Positions 49,688 to 57,715 are shown, numbered from the stretch's first letter. The stretch is DNA of 64,000 nt from Moraxella sp. VT-16-12 (GCF_002224245.2 NZ_NKHK02000005.1:62001-126000), one strand, 5' to 3'. Notes: generated from the sequence alone by a model not told the origin. A program made the numbers and translations.

Positions 49688-49954
49688 TTAAGCTTTTTTG
49701 GCAATCTTATCAAGTGTCGCCTGATTGGCAAGCATGGCTTTTTTGTCATCTTCGCTCAGACTGTCGCATTTGTTTGGGTCATTACCACAAAACTGGCAAT
49801 ACTCATCACCCATCAAGTTGGCAACGCCCCCACACGAGCCTTTGAGTGGCTGTTTTTTAACCAAATAACCCACACCCATAAATAAAAAAAACAACAAAAA
49901 CACCCCAAAAGTTACCACAAACATGGGAACAAACTGAGCAACAACATCATTCAT
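49688..49954 (-). CDS. nqrM: Na+-translocating NADH:quinone reductase maturation protein NqrM
   Basis: Small membrane protein needed to place iron in the Na+-NQR complex. 88 aa with one transmembrane helix (residues ~9-32) followed by the family's KGSCGG motif and a Cys cluster (YCQFCGNDPNKC). GGAG before the ATG. The nqrABCDEF genes are not in the window, so it is uncoupled from them here. Confidence 0.88.
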   Translation of the reverse strand: MNDVVAQFVPMFVVTFGVFLLFFLFMGVGYLVKKQPLKGSCGGVANLMGDEYCQFCGNDPNKCDSLSEDDKKAMLANQATLDKIAKKA

Positions 49955-50071
49955 GGCTAATTACTCCAAATGGCTGAGAAAATGAGTGGCTTTTGTTCAC
50001 CATTATAAATCTTTTTTAACAAAAAATCAGCTTATCGTCTCATTTTTGCCAAAAATCTTAAATCCAACAAT

Positions 50072-50104
50072 AAAAACAAGGTGCACCGTTGGCACACCTT
50101 TTTT
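50072..50104 (-). terminator. Terminator after the creD-coupled small ORF
   Basis: AAGGTG / CACCTT stem with an inner CC/GG pairing, flanked by T-runs on both strands, directly after the small ORF stop. Confidence 0.6.
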
Positions 50105-50106
50105 AA

Positions 50107-50277
50107 TCATAATTTGCCAATTTGACAGCAAACCTGCTTATCAAAACTTAGCACCACGCCTAATTTTGGCACATACAGCCAATGCAAAAACTCCACATAA
50201 TCGCCCAAATGTTTGATGATGACAGATTTGGACTTGCCCAAAAAATGATGGTCTGCTTTGTGGTTGAAATTATTCAT
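50107..50277 (-). CDS. 56-residue ORF translationally coupled to creD
   Basis: Too short to be called by length alone. The ATG lies inside the last codons of creD (GATGAATAA), a classic coupled start, and creD's GGAGAG serves as Shine-Dalgarno. It encodes MNNFNHKADHHFLGKSK followed by SVIIKHLGDYVEFLHWLYVP and a C-terminal end with adjacent cysteines (QVCCQIGKL). A terminator follows at once. No family recognised. Moderate hydrophobicity suggests a membrane-peripheral role, but nothing more can be said. Confidence 0.55.
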   Translation of the reverse strand: MNNFNHKADHHFLGKSKSVIIKHLGDYVEFLHWLYVPKLGVVLSFDKQVCCQIGKL

Positions 50278-51703
50278 CACGCTCTCCTTGCAAATCTAGG
50301 GCAGACTGATTTAAAACATCAGGCTTGTTTTCAGCGCCCACGCCATACCAATCCACATGGCGAGTTGCCACCATCACCACCGCAATAAATACAAAACAAA
50401 ATACCGAGCCAAGCAGTAAATTTAGCCCATTTGCTGACATGATGACATAAAGAGCAATATACAGCGAACCTAGCACTGCCCCAAACGCCACGCCACGTAA
50501 GGCAGAGCCGAGCATATAACAAGCATACCACCCAATCAAGCTCACGCACGCAATACTGGCGATGACATAAGCATACAAAAAGGCGATTTGCTCAGCCAAG
50601 GATAACAAAAGCAGATAAAACACCAATAAAGCACTGGCAACCAGCAAATACTGCACAGGGTGAATGGGGCGAGCTTTAATGACTTCAAACAAAAAGAAAG
50701 TTCCAAATGACACCATGATGATAAGCAGTGCGTATTTGATACTGCGGTCAGTAAGCGTATAAGTGTTGCCTGTTTGGACAAATTCACTCATCAATGCAAG
50801 GTGCGAGTATTGAGACACATCACTCATTGAATTTGCACCCATCTGCACAAGCTTGCTTTGGTTTTGTTGGCTAAGCATGGGGCTGTGCCAAGTAGCACTA
50901 AAACCATCTTTGGTAAATGATTTTTGGGCAGGTAGAGCAATGCCGGTAAACTTAGGATTTTGCCAGTTGCTACTTAATGATACTTTGACATCCTGACCCA
51001 CAGGCATGACCCCAAAACCGCCAATGCCTGCCACATCAAGCGTAAAACGAACATCCAAAGGCTGACCTTCTAAAAACTCACGCTCGCTGATGGGCAAATC
51101 CACTTGCAAATAAGACAGTTGTAACGCCCCATCAGAGCTAAATTTGGCAGGATATTTCTCACCATTAACCACAACATCAGTTGGGGTAACACCACGCAAA
51201 TCACTCATGGCAATGATGAGTTTTAAAGGATGACCAGACGGCTTGTGTGGTGTAGGTTTACTTGGTGTTAATAACACTGGGGGCACATGATGAGAAGCGG
51301 CATTGGCATCATCTAAAACAGGAGCTGGGCTGGCGGTATCTTTGGGTTCATCTGGAATATGCACAGTGGCATTTTTGGGGCTAAATGTCTGATGAACCGC
51401 TACTTTTGAGCGAAAACTGACCGCCTGATAGATTCCCCGTTCATATTCATCATCACGCACAAGTGCTTGGGTGCTGATGTCGCTGTTTTGGGCGAAAATA
51501 TAGCTTTGAGTGTCATCATGTTCCACCAACAAAAATGGCGTAACCAAAATCTGCTCGCCCACATAGGACGATTTGATGTCATCAATCACATCTTTATGGT
51601 AGGCTTGGCGTTCATGCACCAAACCACGAAGAAAAAACATACCCACCGCAAACAGCAGGCACATCGCCCCAATAATCACAATTTTTGCACCAATTTTTTG
51701 CAT
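50270..51703 (-). CDS. creD: CreD family inner-membrane protein
   Basis: Target of the CreBC two-component system in enterics; in other bacteria linked to envelope stress and beta-lactam response. 477 aa from the ATG at 51703 (GGGGTGATT upstream); the eight extra upstream codons are not needed. N-terminal transmembrane helix (IVIIGAMCLLFAVGMFFL), a large periplasmic domain (~30-300) with VTPFLLVEHDD, FTLDVAGIGGFGVMPVG, and about five to six helices in the C-terminal third (from ALLIIMVSFGTFFLFEVIKA). It carries a Pro/Thr/Ala-rich insertion near residues 120-160. Third gene of creBCD. Confidence 0.92.
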   Translation of the reverse strand: MQKIGAKIVIIGAMCLLFAVGMFFLRGLVHERQAYHKDVIDDIKSSYVGEQILVTPFLLVEHDDTQSYIFAQNSDISTQALVRDDEYERGIYQAVSFRSKVAVHQTFSPKNATVHIPDEPKDTASPAPVLDDANAASHHVPPVLLTPSKPTPHKPSGHPLKLIIAMSDLRGVTPTDVVVNGEKYPAKFSSDGALQLSYLQVDLPISEREFLEGQPLDVRFTLDVAGIGGFGVMPVGQDVKVSLSSNWQNPKFTGIALPAQKSFTKDGFSATWHSPMLSQQNQSKLVQMGANSMSDVSQYSHLALMSEFVQTGNTYTLTDRSIKYALLIIMVSFGTFFLFEVIKARPIHPVQYLLVASALLVFYLLLLSLAEQIAFLYAYVIASIACVSLIGWYACYMLGSALRGVAFGAVLGSLYIALYVIMSANGLNLLLGSVFCFVFIAVVMVATRHVDWYGVGAENKPDVLNQSALDLQGERDE

Positions 51704-51806
51704 AATCACCCCGTTTTGGTTTATCAATCAAGGGTATTTTAAAAACCTTTTATGGAAAAATGATGGAAAAATGCGGATAAATGATGAAGATTGTGTGAAA
51801 AAACCA

Positions 51807-53267
51807 TCAAGCATTTGGTAGCACCAACACCACCTTCACCCAATTTTCTGAACTCTCATCAAACTGCCCAAATGTCGCCGTGCCACCATGCAACTCCACA
51901 ACTTGTTTGACCAGTGTCAATCCTAGCCCTGTGCTTTTTTGGCGATTTGCATGACCTACGCTAAAATACCTATCAAAGGCTTTTTTAATAATAAAATCGT
52001 CCAATTTTTCACCATTATTGATGATGGTGATGGTGGTATTTTTACTGTCTTGCGTGATGTTAATTTTAATCGTGTTTTTGCCATAATAAATGGCATTATC
52101 TATGATGTTTAACACCGCTTGACTTAGCCAAAACTCATCGCCTTTTATCACCACACCGCTTTTATCAAATAGCACCGTTTTATTTAACTGTTTGATGTTG
52201 GCTGATTTTAAATTTAAGCAATGCGTTATCATCTCATCAACATCTATGCTTAATTTATCGAGTTTAAAATTGGGCTGTTCTAGCTTGGCAAGACTAAGTA
52301 GCCTATCCACCAAAGCGGTGAGTTTATCAGCTTGGGTTAAGATGATGTTGGTAAATTGTTTTTTCTCATCAGCCGTCAAATCATCCGTCAATATCTCGGC
52401 ACTTGCCCGAATGGCAGTCAAAGGCGATTTCAGCTCATGGGTAAGTGTATGAACGTACTCGGTAACGTAGGCTTTGTTTTCAATGGTGTCTTTCATGGCG
52501 TGAATGCTTGCCATCAGCTCATTTAGCTCACGTCCTAGATAAAAATGTGGCGGTGCAGTACTGGCAAGCCCCTTAGTATAGCGATTGACACGCTCTATGC
52601 CGTGTCGCAACCACCATGCCATAAATGTGGCGGTGGCAAGCGTTATCACCATGATGGTTAAGATGATTTTGATGATTTCATCGGTACTTTTGTTGATATA
52701 TGGCACAAGCGTTTGGGTGGGTTTGCCTACCGACAATACGCCTATTAGTTTATCTTGATGAATAATCGGACTTGCCACATACATGACAGAATGCCCATCC
52801 ACATCGGTACTTCTTGCCCCATATTTGCCCTGCAAAGTCAGATAAACATCGTTCCAGCGACTAAAATCTGCCCCCACGCTGGCATTTTTGCTGTCATAAA
52901 TGACCACGCCTTGTTTGTCAGTAATGTACAAATGATAGGTACTTTTGTCTTTTTGGTGATACCACAATAAATCATCAGCACCAGTAAACACATGGGCAAG
53001 ATGTTTATTAAATGATTGATTTAACTCATTTTTATCAAGCGTTGCCACGTCATCTGCCACCATCACCGCCAACAGACGAGACGTGTCCACAAGACTGTCT
53101 TCCACCACTCTTTTGGCAGATGGTCGCACGGTTTTTTGAATGTGATACAACGCCAAGCCCATAGACAGCAACGTGATAAGCACAAAGGTCAGCCATATTC
53201 GCACAAAAATGCTAAAACTTAGCTTTTGTTTAAATACTCTATCAAGCAAATGATGAAAATTTAGCAC
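51807..53267 (-). CDS. creC: Two-component sensor histidine kinase CreC
   Basis: Membrane sensor kinase. 486 aa. Transmembrane helix at ~21-43, a periplasmic sensor with DGHSVMYVASPIIHQDKLIGVLSVGKP near residue 160, second helix at ~195-215, HAMP-like linker, HisKA H-box HELKSPLTAIRAS near residue 270, and the ATPase domain with NIIDNAIYYG (N box) and STGLGLTLVKQVVELHGG (G2). The start is GTG, overlapping the creB stop by 7 bp. The N-terminal sequence RIWLTFVLITLLSMGLALYH resembles CreC of enterics. Confidence 0.92.
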   Translation of the reverse strand: MLNFHHLLDRVFKQKLSFSIFVRIWLTFVLITLLSMGLALYHIQKTVRPSAKRVVEDSLVDTSRLLAVMVADDVATLDKNELNQSFNKHLAHVFTGADDLLWYHQKDKSTYHLYITDKQGVVIYDSKNASVGADFSRWNDVYLTLQGKYGARSTDVDGHSVMYVASPIIHQDKLIGVLSVGKPTQTLVPYINKSTDEIIKIILTIMVITLATATFMAWWLRHGIERVNRYTKGLASTAPPHFYLGRELNELMASIHAMKDTIENKAYVTEYVHTLTHELKSPLTAIRASAEILTDDLTADEKKQFTNIILTQADKLTALVDRLLSLAKLEQPNFKLDKLSIDVDEMITHCLNLKSANIKQLNKTVLFDKSGVVIKGDEFWLSQAVLNIIDNAIYYGKNTIKINITQDSKNTTITIINNGEKLDDFIIKKAFDRYFSVGHANRQKSTGLGLTLVKQVVELHGGTATFGQFDESSENWVKVVLVLPNA

Positions 53268-53980
53268 AATCCATACCCCAAGCCACGATGTGTCAAAATC
53301 AGCTCATCATCACAGATGGCAGAAAGTTTTTGGCGTAGCGTTTTGATATGACTGTCAATGGTGCGAGATAAGCGGTGTTCTGGGTGGGGGCTGATGCTTG
53401 CTAAAATCTGCTCACGGCTTAAAATGTGGGTGGGATGATTTAAAAATGTGAGCATGATAGACAGTTCGGTTTTGGATAGGTTGAGACTGACATTATTTAA
53501 AAACAGCGTATAATCACAGGCTTGGTAACGCCATATATTTCTTCCTACCAACTTGGTAAAACTGTTGGCAGTTAAGCGATTGGCATTATCGGTGGCAGGT
53601 TTTGAAGCCAAAAAACCGTCTCGTCGCCAAATGGCTTTGAGCCGTGCGATGAGCTCTCGTGGACTAAACGGCTTGGCGATATAGTCGTCCGCCCCCAATT
53701 CAAGCCCCAAAATGCGGTCTATCTCATCTGCTCGTGCCGTCAAAAACAGTATCGGTACATGAGCATGACATTTGTGTGAGCGTATCGTTTGGCACACACC
53801 AAAACCATCACCATCTGGCAAACCCACATCAAGCACCACCGCATCAAGGTGCGACACCGCAAGGCATGGAGCAACTCTGGCGACAGTATCCGCCCACGAC
53901 ACCACATACCCTTCACGCTCCAAAGCAAAGCGTAAGGTGGTGGCAATGGCAGGGTCATCTTCAATGATGAGAATGTGCAT
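53261..53980 (-). CDS. creB: Two-component response regulator CreB
   Basis: OmpR/PhoB-type regulator, 239 aa. The receiver domain has acidic EDD near the start, phospho-acceptor Asp in VVLDVGLPDGDG (~residue 52), Thr in LTARAD and Lys in IAKPFSPREL. The C-terminal winged helix shows LSKTELSIMLTFLNHP and SRTIDSHIKTLRQKL. Expected to control creD. First gene of creBCD, behind a promoter whose spacer is an inverted repeat. Confidence 0.92.
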   Translation of the reverse strand: MHILIIEDDPAIATTLRFALEREGYVVSWADTVARVAPCLAVSHLDAVVLDVGLPDGDGFGVCQTIRSHKCHAHVPILFLTARADEIDRILGLELGADDYIAKPFSPRELIARLKAIWRRDGFLASKPATDNANRLTANSFTKLVGRNIWRYQACDYTLFLNNVSLNLSKTELSIMLTFLNHPTHILSREQILASISPHPEHRLSRTIDSHIKTLRQKLSAICDDELILTHRGLGYGLC

Positions 53981-53998
53981 GGTGATATTTTGTGCAAG

Positions 53999-54027
53999 TT
54001 AATACTAAATGTACTAATTTAGCACAA
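53999..54027 (-). promoter_or_regulatory. creB promoter with palindromic spacer
   Basis: Minus strand TTGTGC (54022-54027), 17 bp, TATTAA (53999-54004). The spacer holds an inverted repeat CTAAAT-N6-ATTTAG (54005-54022), a possible operator. Confidence 0.4.
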
Positions 54028-54064
54028 GATGGCTTGGGCAACAAGTCAGATTGTTTGATTTGGG

Positions 54065-54256
54065 TTATTTATTTAAGGTTTTGTGCTTGGCGATGAGCTG
54101 TTTTAGGAGATGATTATTTTTGTCAAAATTACGACAGTTGGTACAAATCAACAAATGCGATTTAACTGCCATACTTTGTGATGCCGATAACGACCCATCA
54201 TAAGACTGGCTCACCCATTCGGTGATTTTTTGGCAGTTTTTAAAGCGTTTAAGCAT
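54065..54256 (-). CDS. Small zinc-finger anti-sigma factor
   Basis: 63 aa from the ATG at 54256 (GGAAA 5 nt before). An earlier in-frame ATG at 54316 overlaps the sigma gene but adds residues unlike the family. CQKITEWVSQSYDGSLSAS then HLLICTNCRNF gives the His-x3-Cys-x2-Cys zinc pattern of short zf-HC2 anti-sigma factors that travel with ECF sigma genes. No transmembrane segment, so it would act in the cytoplasm, perhaps sensing redox or metal through its Cys. Last gene of the Hvf operon. Confidence 0.8.
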   Translation of the reverse strand: MLKRFKNCQKITEWVSQSYDGSLSASQSMAVKSHLLICTNCRNFDKNNHLLKQLIAKHKTLNK

Positions 54257-54300
54257 GGTATTTCCATTTGATAGGATGGCATCAAAAAAATCATTGGTTT

Positions 54301-54894
54301 TTAATGATTTAGCCATTTAATAGATAAACAATTTTGCAATCTTAGTCTTGCTCTGTGCATAAGTACATAAAAATTTTGCCGACTAATATCCAACTCACCG
54401 CAAATCACATCGGTATCTAATTCAACATATTCTTTCATCAAAAACGCTCGTGCTTGCTCTTTGGGCAGATTATCCAAGCACAGCTCCAATATTTGCCAAA
54501 AACTGTCCTGCTCAGCCAGTTGTGTGGGGTCGCCCAATGATTTATCAAACGCACAGATACCACTATCAGTGTGCCAATGCCCATCTTCATCAAACAAACA
54601 TTCTAAAAACTCTGTGTCATCATTATCATCATCGATCAAATCGCTAAGCGTGATGTATTTTTGATTTTGGCGGATAAAATCGCTGATTTTGTTTTTTAAA
54701 ATGGCAAATACCCAGCTTTTGAGTGCTGATTTTCCCTGAAAACTGTCGGCATATTTTAGGGCATTTGCCAATGCTTCTTGTACCACGTCCCGAGCGTATT
54801 GCTCATGACCTAGCTGATTATAGGCAAAACGATACATTGGCGTGTATAATTCGCTAAGATTGTCATCATCAAATAAAGCGTTGTGATTGGTCAT
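54301..54894 (-). CDS. ECF-type RNA polymerase sigma factor
   Basis: 197 aa from the ATG at 54894. Region 2: LYTPMYRFAYNQLGHEQYARDVVQEALANAL and SFQGKSALKSWVFAILKNKISDFIR (DNA melting). An acidic insert (DDDNDDTEFLECLFDEDG) lies between regions 2 and 4. Region 4: LDNLPKEQARAFLMKEY through LDISRQNFYVLMHRARLRL. The SRQNFYVLMHRAR helix is typical of the sigma factors found with DUF692/DUF2063 operons. It likely directs transcription of the promoter before hvfA. Confidence 0.88.
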   Translation of the reverse strand: MTNHNALFDDDNLSELYTPMYRFAYNQLGHEQYARDVVQEALANALKYADSFQGKSALKSWVFAILKNKISDFIRQNQKYITLSDLIDDDNDDTEFLECLFDEDGHWHTDSGICAFDKSLGDPTQLAEQDSFWQILELCLDNLPKEQARAFLMKEYVELDTDVICGELDISRQNFYVLMHRARLRLQNCLSIKWLNH

Positions 54895-54983
54895 GGGGTA
54901 TTTTAGCCTAAAATTCGCGTATTGTAACAAATAATCCCTACCAATAAAACACTCCGTATGATTAAATTATCATTAAATAATAA

Positions 54984-55724
54984 CTATTTATGATTAAACA
55001 TCACCTGATTTTCTATTAATGTGTCAAATAAACTTTCCATATTATCTAGCAAAGCATTATCCAACTTAAAATATGCCACAATGTCATTTTTTAATGTCAT
55101 CATATTATCATAAACTTTATCACTTTCTTGAATAAAGGTCAAAATAATAAAACTTATCACATTAATCGTCATAAAGGCGGTTTGGTGTTGATTGTCTTGT
55201 GATTGGCGATACACCAAAATAAATGTTTCTTGACAATCATCTGGCAAATAATCCACACTCATTTTATCTACCGCATACTGATAATGCAGCACCTGCAATG
55301 TGCCATTTAATGACAAACCATCAGCCAAAAACAGCTTTGGCTCTACGTTGGGCAGATTGTCCACATACAGCTCTATCCACTCATAATGAGCCAGCTCAGC
55401 GATGAATGCAGGCAAACCAAGCAAATCAATCACATCACCATTTTGCAGATAATCCACAAATTGCTGATTAATCTCACTAAAATAAGGGCTTGCCATATCG
55501 CCATGTTTGATAAATGACAATAACAGCTTTTGCCAAATATCATCATCCATCACTTGCTGACAGATGGGAAAGCATTGACTGATAAAGCCTGAAATGTTGT
55601 TATAAATCAAACGTTGGTATAATTGCCCAACTCGGCTTGGCATATTGTCGCCATCATCATGCGATTGTTTGCGGATATATTCGCCAAATTTATGCTGAAA
55701 GCTTTGTAAATGAACTGCATTCAT
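54984..55724 (-). CDS. hvfC: DUF2063 protein, partner of the MNIO enzyme (HvfC/BufC type)
   Basis: 246 aa. The N-terminal DUF2063 domain (residues ~5-95) shows QSFQHKFGEYIR, RVGQLYQRLIYNNISGFI and PYFSEINQQFVDYL. The rest is a less conserved beta-rich region with LAHYEWIELYVDN. HvfC proteins bind the precursor leader and present it to the DUF692 oxidase. The gene starts 2 bp after the hvfB stop, showing tight coupling. Its AT content is higher than that of nearby housekeeping genes. Confidence 0.88.
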   Translation of the reverse strand: MNAVHLQSFQHKFGEYIRKQSHDDGDNMPSRVGQLYQRLIYNNISGFISQCFPICQQVMDDDIWQKLLLSFIKHGDMASPYFSEINQQFVDYLQNGDVIDLLGLPAFIAELAHYEWIELYVDNLPNVEPKLFLADGLSLNGTLQVLHYQYAVDKMSVDYLPDDCQETFILVYRQSQDNQHQTAFMTINVISFIILTFIQESDKVYDNMMTLKNDIVAYFKLDNALLDNMESLFDTLIENQVMFNHK

Positions 55725-55726
55725 GA

Positions 55727-56635
55727 TTAAGCGGTTTTGTGATTGAGTGATTTTTGGGCGTGCGTTTGTTGTAATTCACGGATAAATTTGACTTCATGAA
55801 TAAGCTCGCCAATATCAGGAAAATTAAAATCACGCTCCAAACAAGTAGGAATTTTGTCAGCAGTTTTGCCCGTACGCTGATAAATCTCATCATAAGCAAC
55901 CGTTAATAATTCCCACACTTGCTCAATCACGCTCTCACCATGCGTGTCAATAATCAAACCATCCGTATCTACATAATGCCCCGCCACGTGTAAATAACAG
56001 GTACGTTCCAGTGGCAACTGACGCAGGTATTCATGTGGGTTAAATCCAAAATTTTGGCTATTGACAAAAATATTATTAACATCCAAATGCAACAAACAGT
56101 CCGCTTCTTCTACCACTGCTTTGATGAACTGAGCATCGCTCATCTCACTGCCATCAGAGCGATAATAATAAGAGGCATTTTCTAAGCCAATTTGTGTACC
56201 TAAAATATCTTGCACTTGTTTAATGCGATTGGCAACCCACATGACCGCTTCTGATGTACAAGGAATGGGCAACAAATCATACAAATGCCCTTTTTCATCA
56301 CTACACCACGACAGATGTTCGGTAAATAAGCTCATGCCGTGCGACTGCATAAATCGCTGAATGTTTTTAACATGATTGATGTCTAACTCTTTGGTGCTGC
56401 CAATGGATAAAGATAAGCCATGACAGATAAATTCAAAACGCTCGGTATAAGGACGTAACATATCATCAAAACGCCCACCAACAATTCCAGATGAGTTTAT
56501 CCAGTTTTCTGGGGCAACTTCAAAAAAATCAATATGCTGATTGATGAGCATTTGATTGTCTTGCATTTGCGACAGTAGTTCACGGCGAAAGCCCAAGCCT
56601 GCACCACAAAGAGTGCCTTTTGCATGATGTGTCAT
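55727..56635 (-). CDS. hvfB: DUF692 multinuclear non-haem iron oxidase (MNIO; HvfB/BufB type)
   Basis: Iron-dependent enzyme that modifies Cys residues of a precursor peptide, giving oxazolone/thioamide or thiooxazole products in characterised relatives. 302 aa, TIM-barrel. GAGLGFRRELLSQM at the N-terminus, FEVAPENWINSSG, FICHGLSLSIGS, EHLSWCS, IGLENASYYY, LHLDVNNIFVNSQNFGFNP and CYLHVAGH with DTHGESV: the His, Asp, Glu and Asn residues in these motifs are the conserved metal ligands. Lies between the rhodanese gene and hvfC. Confidence 0.92.
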   Translation of the reverse strand: MTHHAKGTLCGAGLGFRRELLSQMQDNQMLINQHIDFFEVAPENWINSSGIVGGRFDDMLRPYTERFEFICHGLSLSIGSTKELDINHVKNIQRFMQSHGMSLFTEHLSWCSDEKGHLYDLLPIPCTSEAVMWVANRIKQVQDILGTQIGLENASYYYRSDGSEMSDAQFIKAVVEEADCLLHLDVNNIFVNSQNFGFNPHEYLRQLPLERTCYLHVAGHYVDTDGLIIDTHGESVIEQVWELLTVAYDEIYQRTGKTADKIPTCLERDFNFPDIGELIHEVKFIRELQQTHAQKSLNHKTA

Positions 56636-56654
56636 GATATGATTCCAATATTAA

Positions 56655-57041
56655 TCATTGATAGCCTTGTCTGATGAGCTCATCATAACCGCCGTGATTG
56701 ACAACATGAGTATAGCCCATATTTGTCAAAGTTTGGCGAGCGACTTCGGCACGGTTGCCACTGCGACAATATAGATGAATGGGTGCGTTTTTGTTAGGCT
56801 CAATGTCAGCGATTTTGTCAGCAATCATCTCTATGGGGATGTTTAAACTGTCTTTTAAATGTCCTGATTGGTACTCATGAAAAGTACGTACATCAATCCA
56901 AATGCCTGCCTGTTTTGGCTGGCTTTGCTGTTGTGTTTGGCTGTTTTGCTCTTGTTGAGCGGTTTGTGTTTCATGACTGGCAGAGCTGGTGCAAGCGGTC
57001 AATGCCATCAACATCGCCAAAATCATCGTCAATCGTTTCAT
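56655..57041 (-). CDS. Rhodanese-like lipoprotein in the Hvf operon
   Basis: 128 aa from the ATG at 57041 (AAGG 7 nt before). The signal ends in the lipobox LTAC, followed by a Gln/Ser-rich linker and one rhodanese domain: WIDVRTFHEYQSGHLKDSLNIP, then the active loop LYCRSGNRAEVARQTL with the catalytic Cys, and VVNHGGYDEL. It resembles single-domain periplasmic sulfurtransferases (PspE type). It sits between the precursor and the MNIO enzyme. I know of no standard Hvf/bufferin operon with a rhodanese at this place. It may repair or remove sulfur from the exported peptide, or handle thiosulfate; this is inference. Confidence 0.85.
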   Translation of the reverse strand: MKRLTMILAMLMALTACTSSASHETQTAQQEQNSQTQQQSQPKQAGIWIDVRTFHEYQSGHLKDSLNIPIEMIADKIADIEPNKNAPIHLYCRSGNRAEVARQTLTNMGYTHVVNHGGYDELIRQGYQ

Positions 57042-57104
57042 GCCATACCTTAGATAAACAAGATGACAAAACCAAAAAGGCTTTGCCATCGTCAGACAAA
57101 TCAA

Positions 57105-57479
57105 TTATTTTGCACCACCACAGCTGGCGTTGGCGTTTTTATTGGCATGACCACCACAGCTGGCAGTTGCTGATTTTTCAGATTTTGCCCCACAACTGGC
57201 GTGAGCATTTTTATCTGCATGTCCGCCACAGCTGGCATGGGCAGTTTTGCCACCACATTTAGCCTCTCCGCATTTGGCTTCGCTAGATTTTGCTCCACCA
57301 CATTTAGCCTCTCCGCATTTGGCTTCGGCAGATTTATGGGCATGGTTTTGATAGCCTTGTGCCATAGGTTTGGCGGTGGCCTGATTTTCCATTTGAGCAC
57401 CGTTAGTTGCACATGCAGTCAAGCCAGTTGCCAATACGCTTGCCATGGCAAGACCTGTGATTTTTTTGGTGTTTGACAT
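57105..57479 (-). CDS. hvfA: Cys-rich precursor peptide of the HvfA/bufferin type
   Basis: 124 aa. N-terminal signal peptide MSNTKKITGLAMASVLATG, followed by LTAC at residues 20-23, which also reads as a lipobox. The mature part has four EAKCG motifs (residues ~53-82) and four ASCG motifs (~88-122) separated by charged Lys/His/Asn linkers, and no other Cys. Characterised HvfA has EGKCG sites; here the Gly is Ala, and the ASCG group is different again. AAGGACAACT precedes the ATG. First gene of the operon behind an ECF-like promoter. A 45-bp tandem duplication builds the EAKC part. Expected periplasmic or membrane-anchored copper/metal buffering peptide. Confidence 0.85.
   Translation of the reverse strand: MSNTKKITGLAMASVLATGLTACATNGAQMENQATAKPMAQGYQNHAHKSAEAKCGEAKCGGAKSSEAKCGEAKCGGKTAHASCGGHADKNAHASCGAKSEKSATASCGGHANKNANASCGGAK
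57250..57339 (-). repeat. 45-bp tandem duplication in hvfA
   Basis: Two copies (57250-57294 and 57295-57339); the first 33 bp of each are identical. Each encodes a 15-residue unit with two EAKCG motifs. It is in frame, so copy number can change the number of modifiable Cys without breaking the gene. Confidence 0.85.
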
Positions 57480-57524
57480 AAGTTGTCCTTACCTTAACAT
57501 GAGTGAAAATTAAAATAACCATTG

Positions 57525-57542
57525 TATCACAAGTTTGTGATA
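57525..57542. promoter_or_regulatory. 18-bp palindrome upstream of hvfA
   Basis: TATCACAA-GT-TTGTGATA, a perfect 8-bp inverted repeat placed at the expected transcription start of the ECF promoter and 46 bp before the hvfA ATG. It looks like a dimeric repressor or activator site; the regulator is unknown. Confidence 0.55.
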
Positions 57543-57547
57543 AGAGT

Positions 57548-57575
57548 TAGACAATGCATGAGTGGGAAATCTTAC
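57548..57575 (-). promoter_or_regulatory. Candidate ECF sigma promoter of the Hvf operon
   Basis: Minus strand GTAAGA (57570-57575), 16-bp spacer, TGTCTA (57548-57553), near the common ECF pattern GTAAC...CGTCTA. Fits autoregulation by the sigma factor encoded in the operon. Confidence 0.5.
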
Positions 57576-57667
57576 AAAAAAATTAAAAATTTTTTAGCAG
57601 TTATCATTAAGTCCAAATACTCTAAATAATTTTTTAGATTTTTAATGGTTTTATATAATATAAATCT

Positions 57668-57701
57668 AAAAAAACACCGCCCATCTTTGAGCGGTGTTTT
57701 T
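57668..57701 (-). terminator. dnaK terminator
   Basis: 10-bp stem AAAACACCGC / GCGGTGTTTT, 10-nt loop, T-run on the minus strand. Confidence 0.88.
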
Positions 57702-57715
57702 GATTAAGACTAAGA

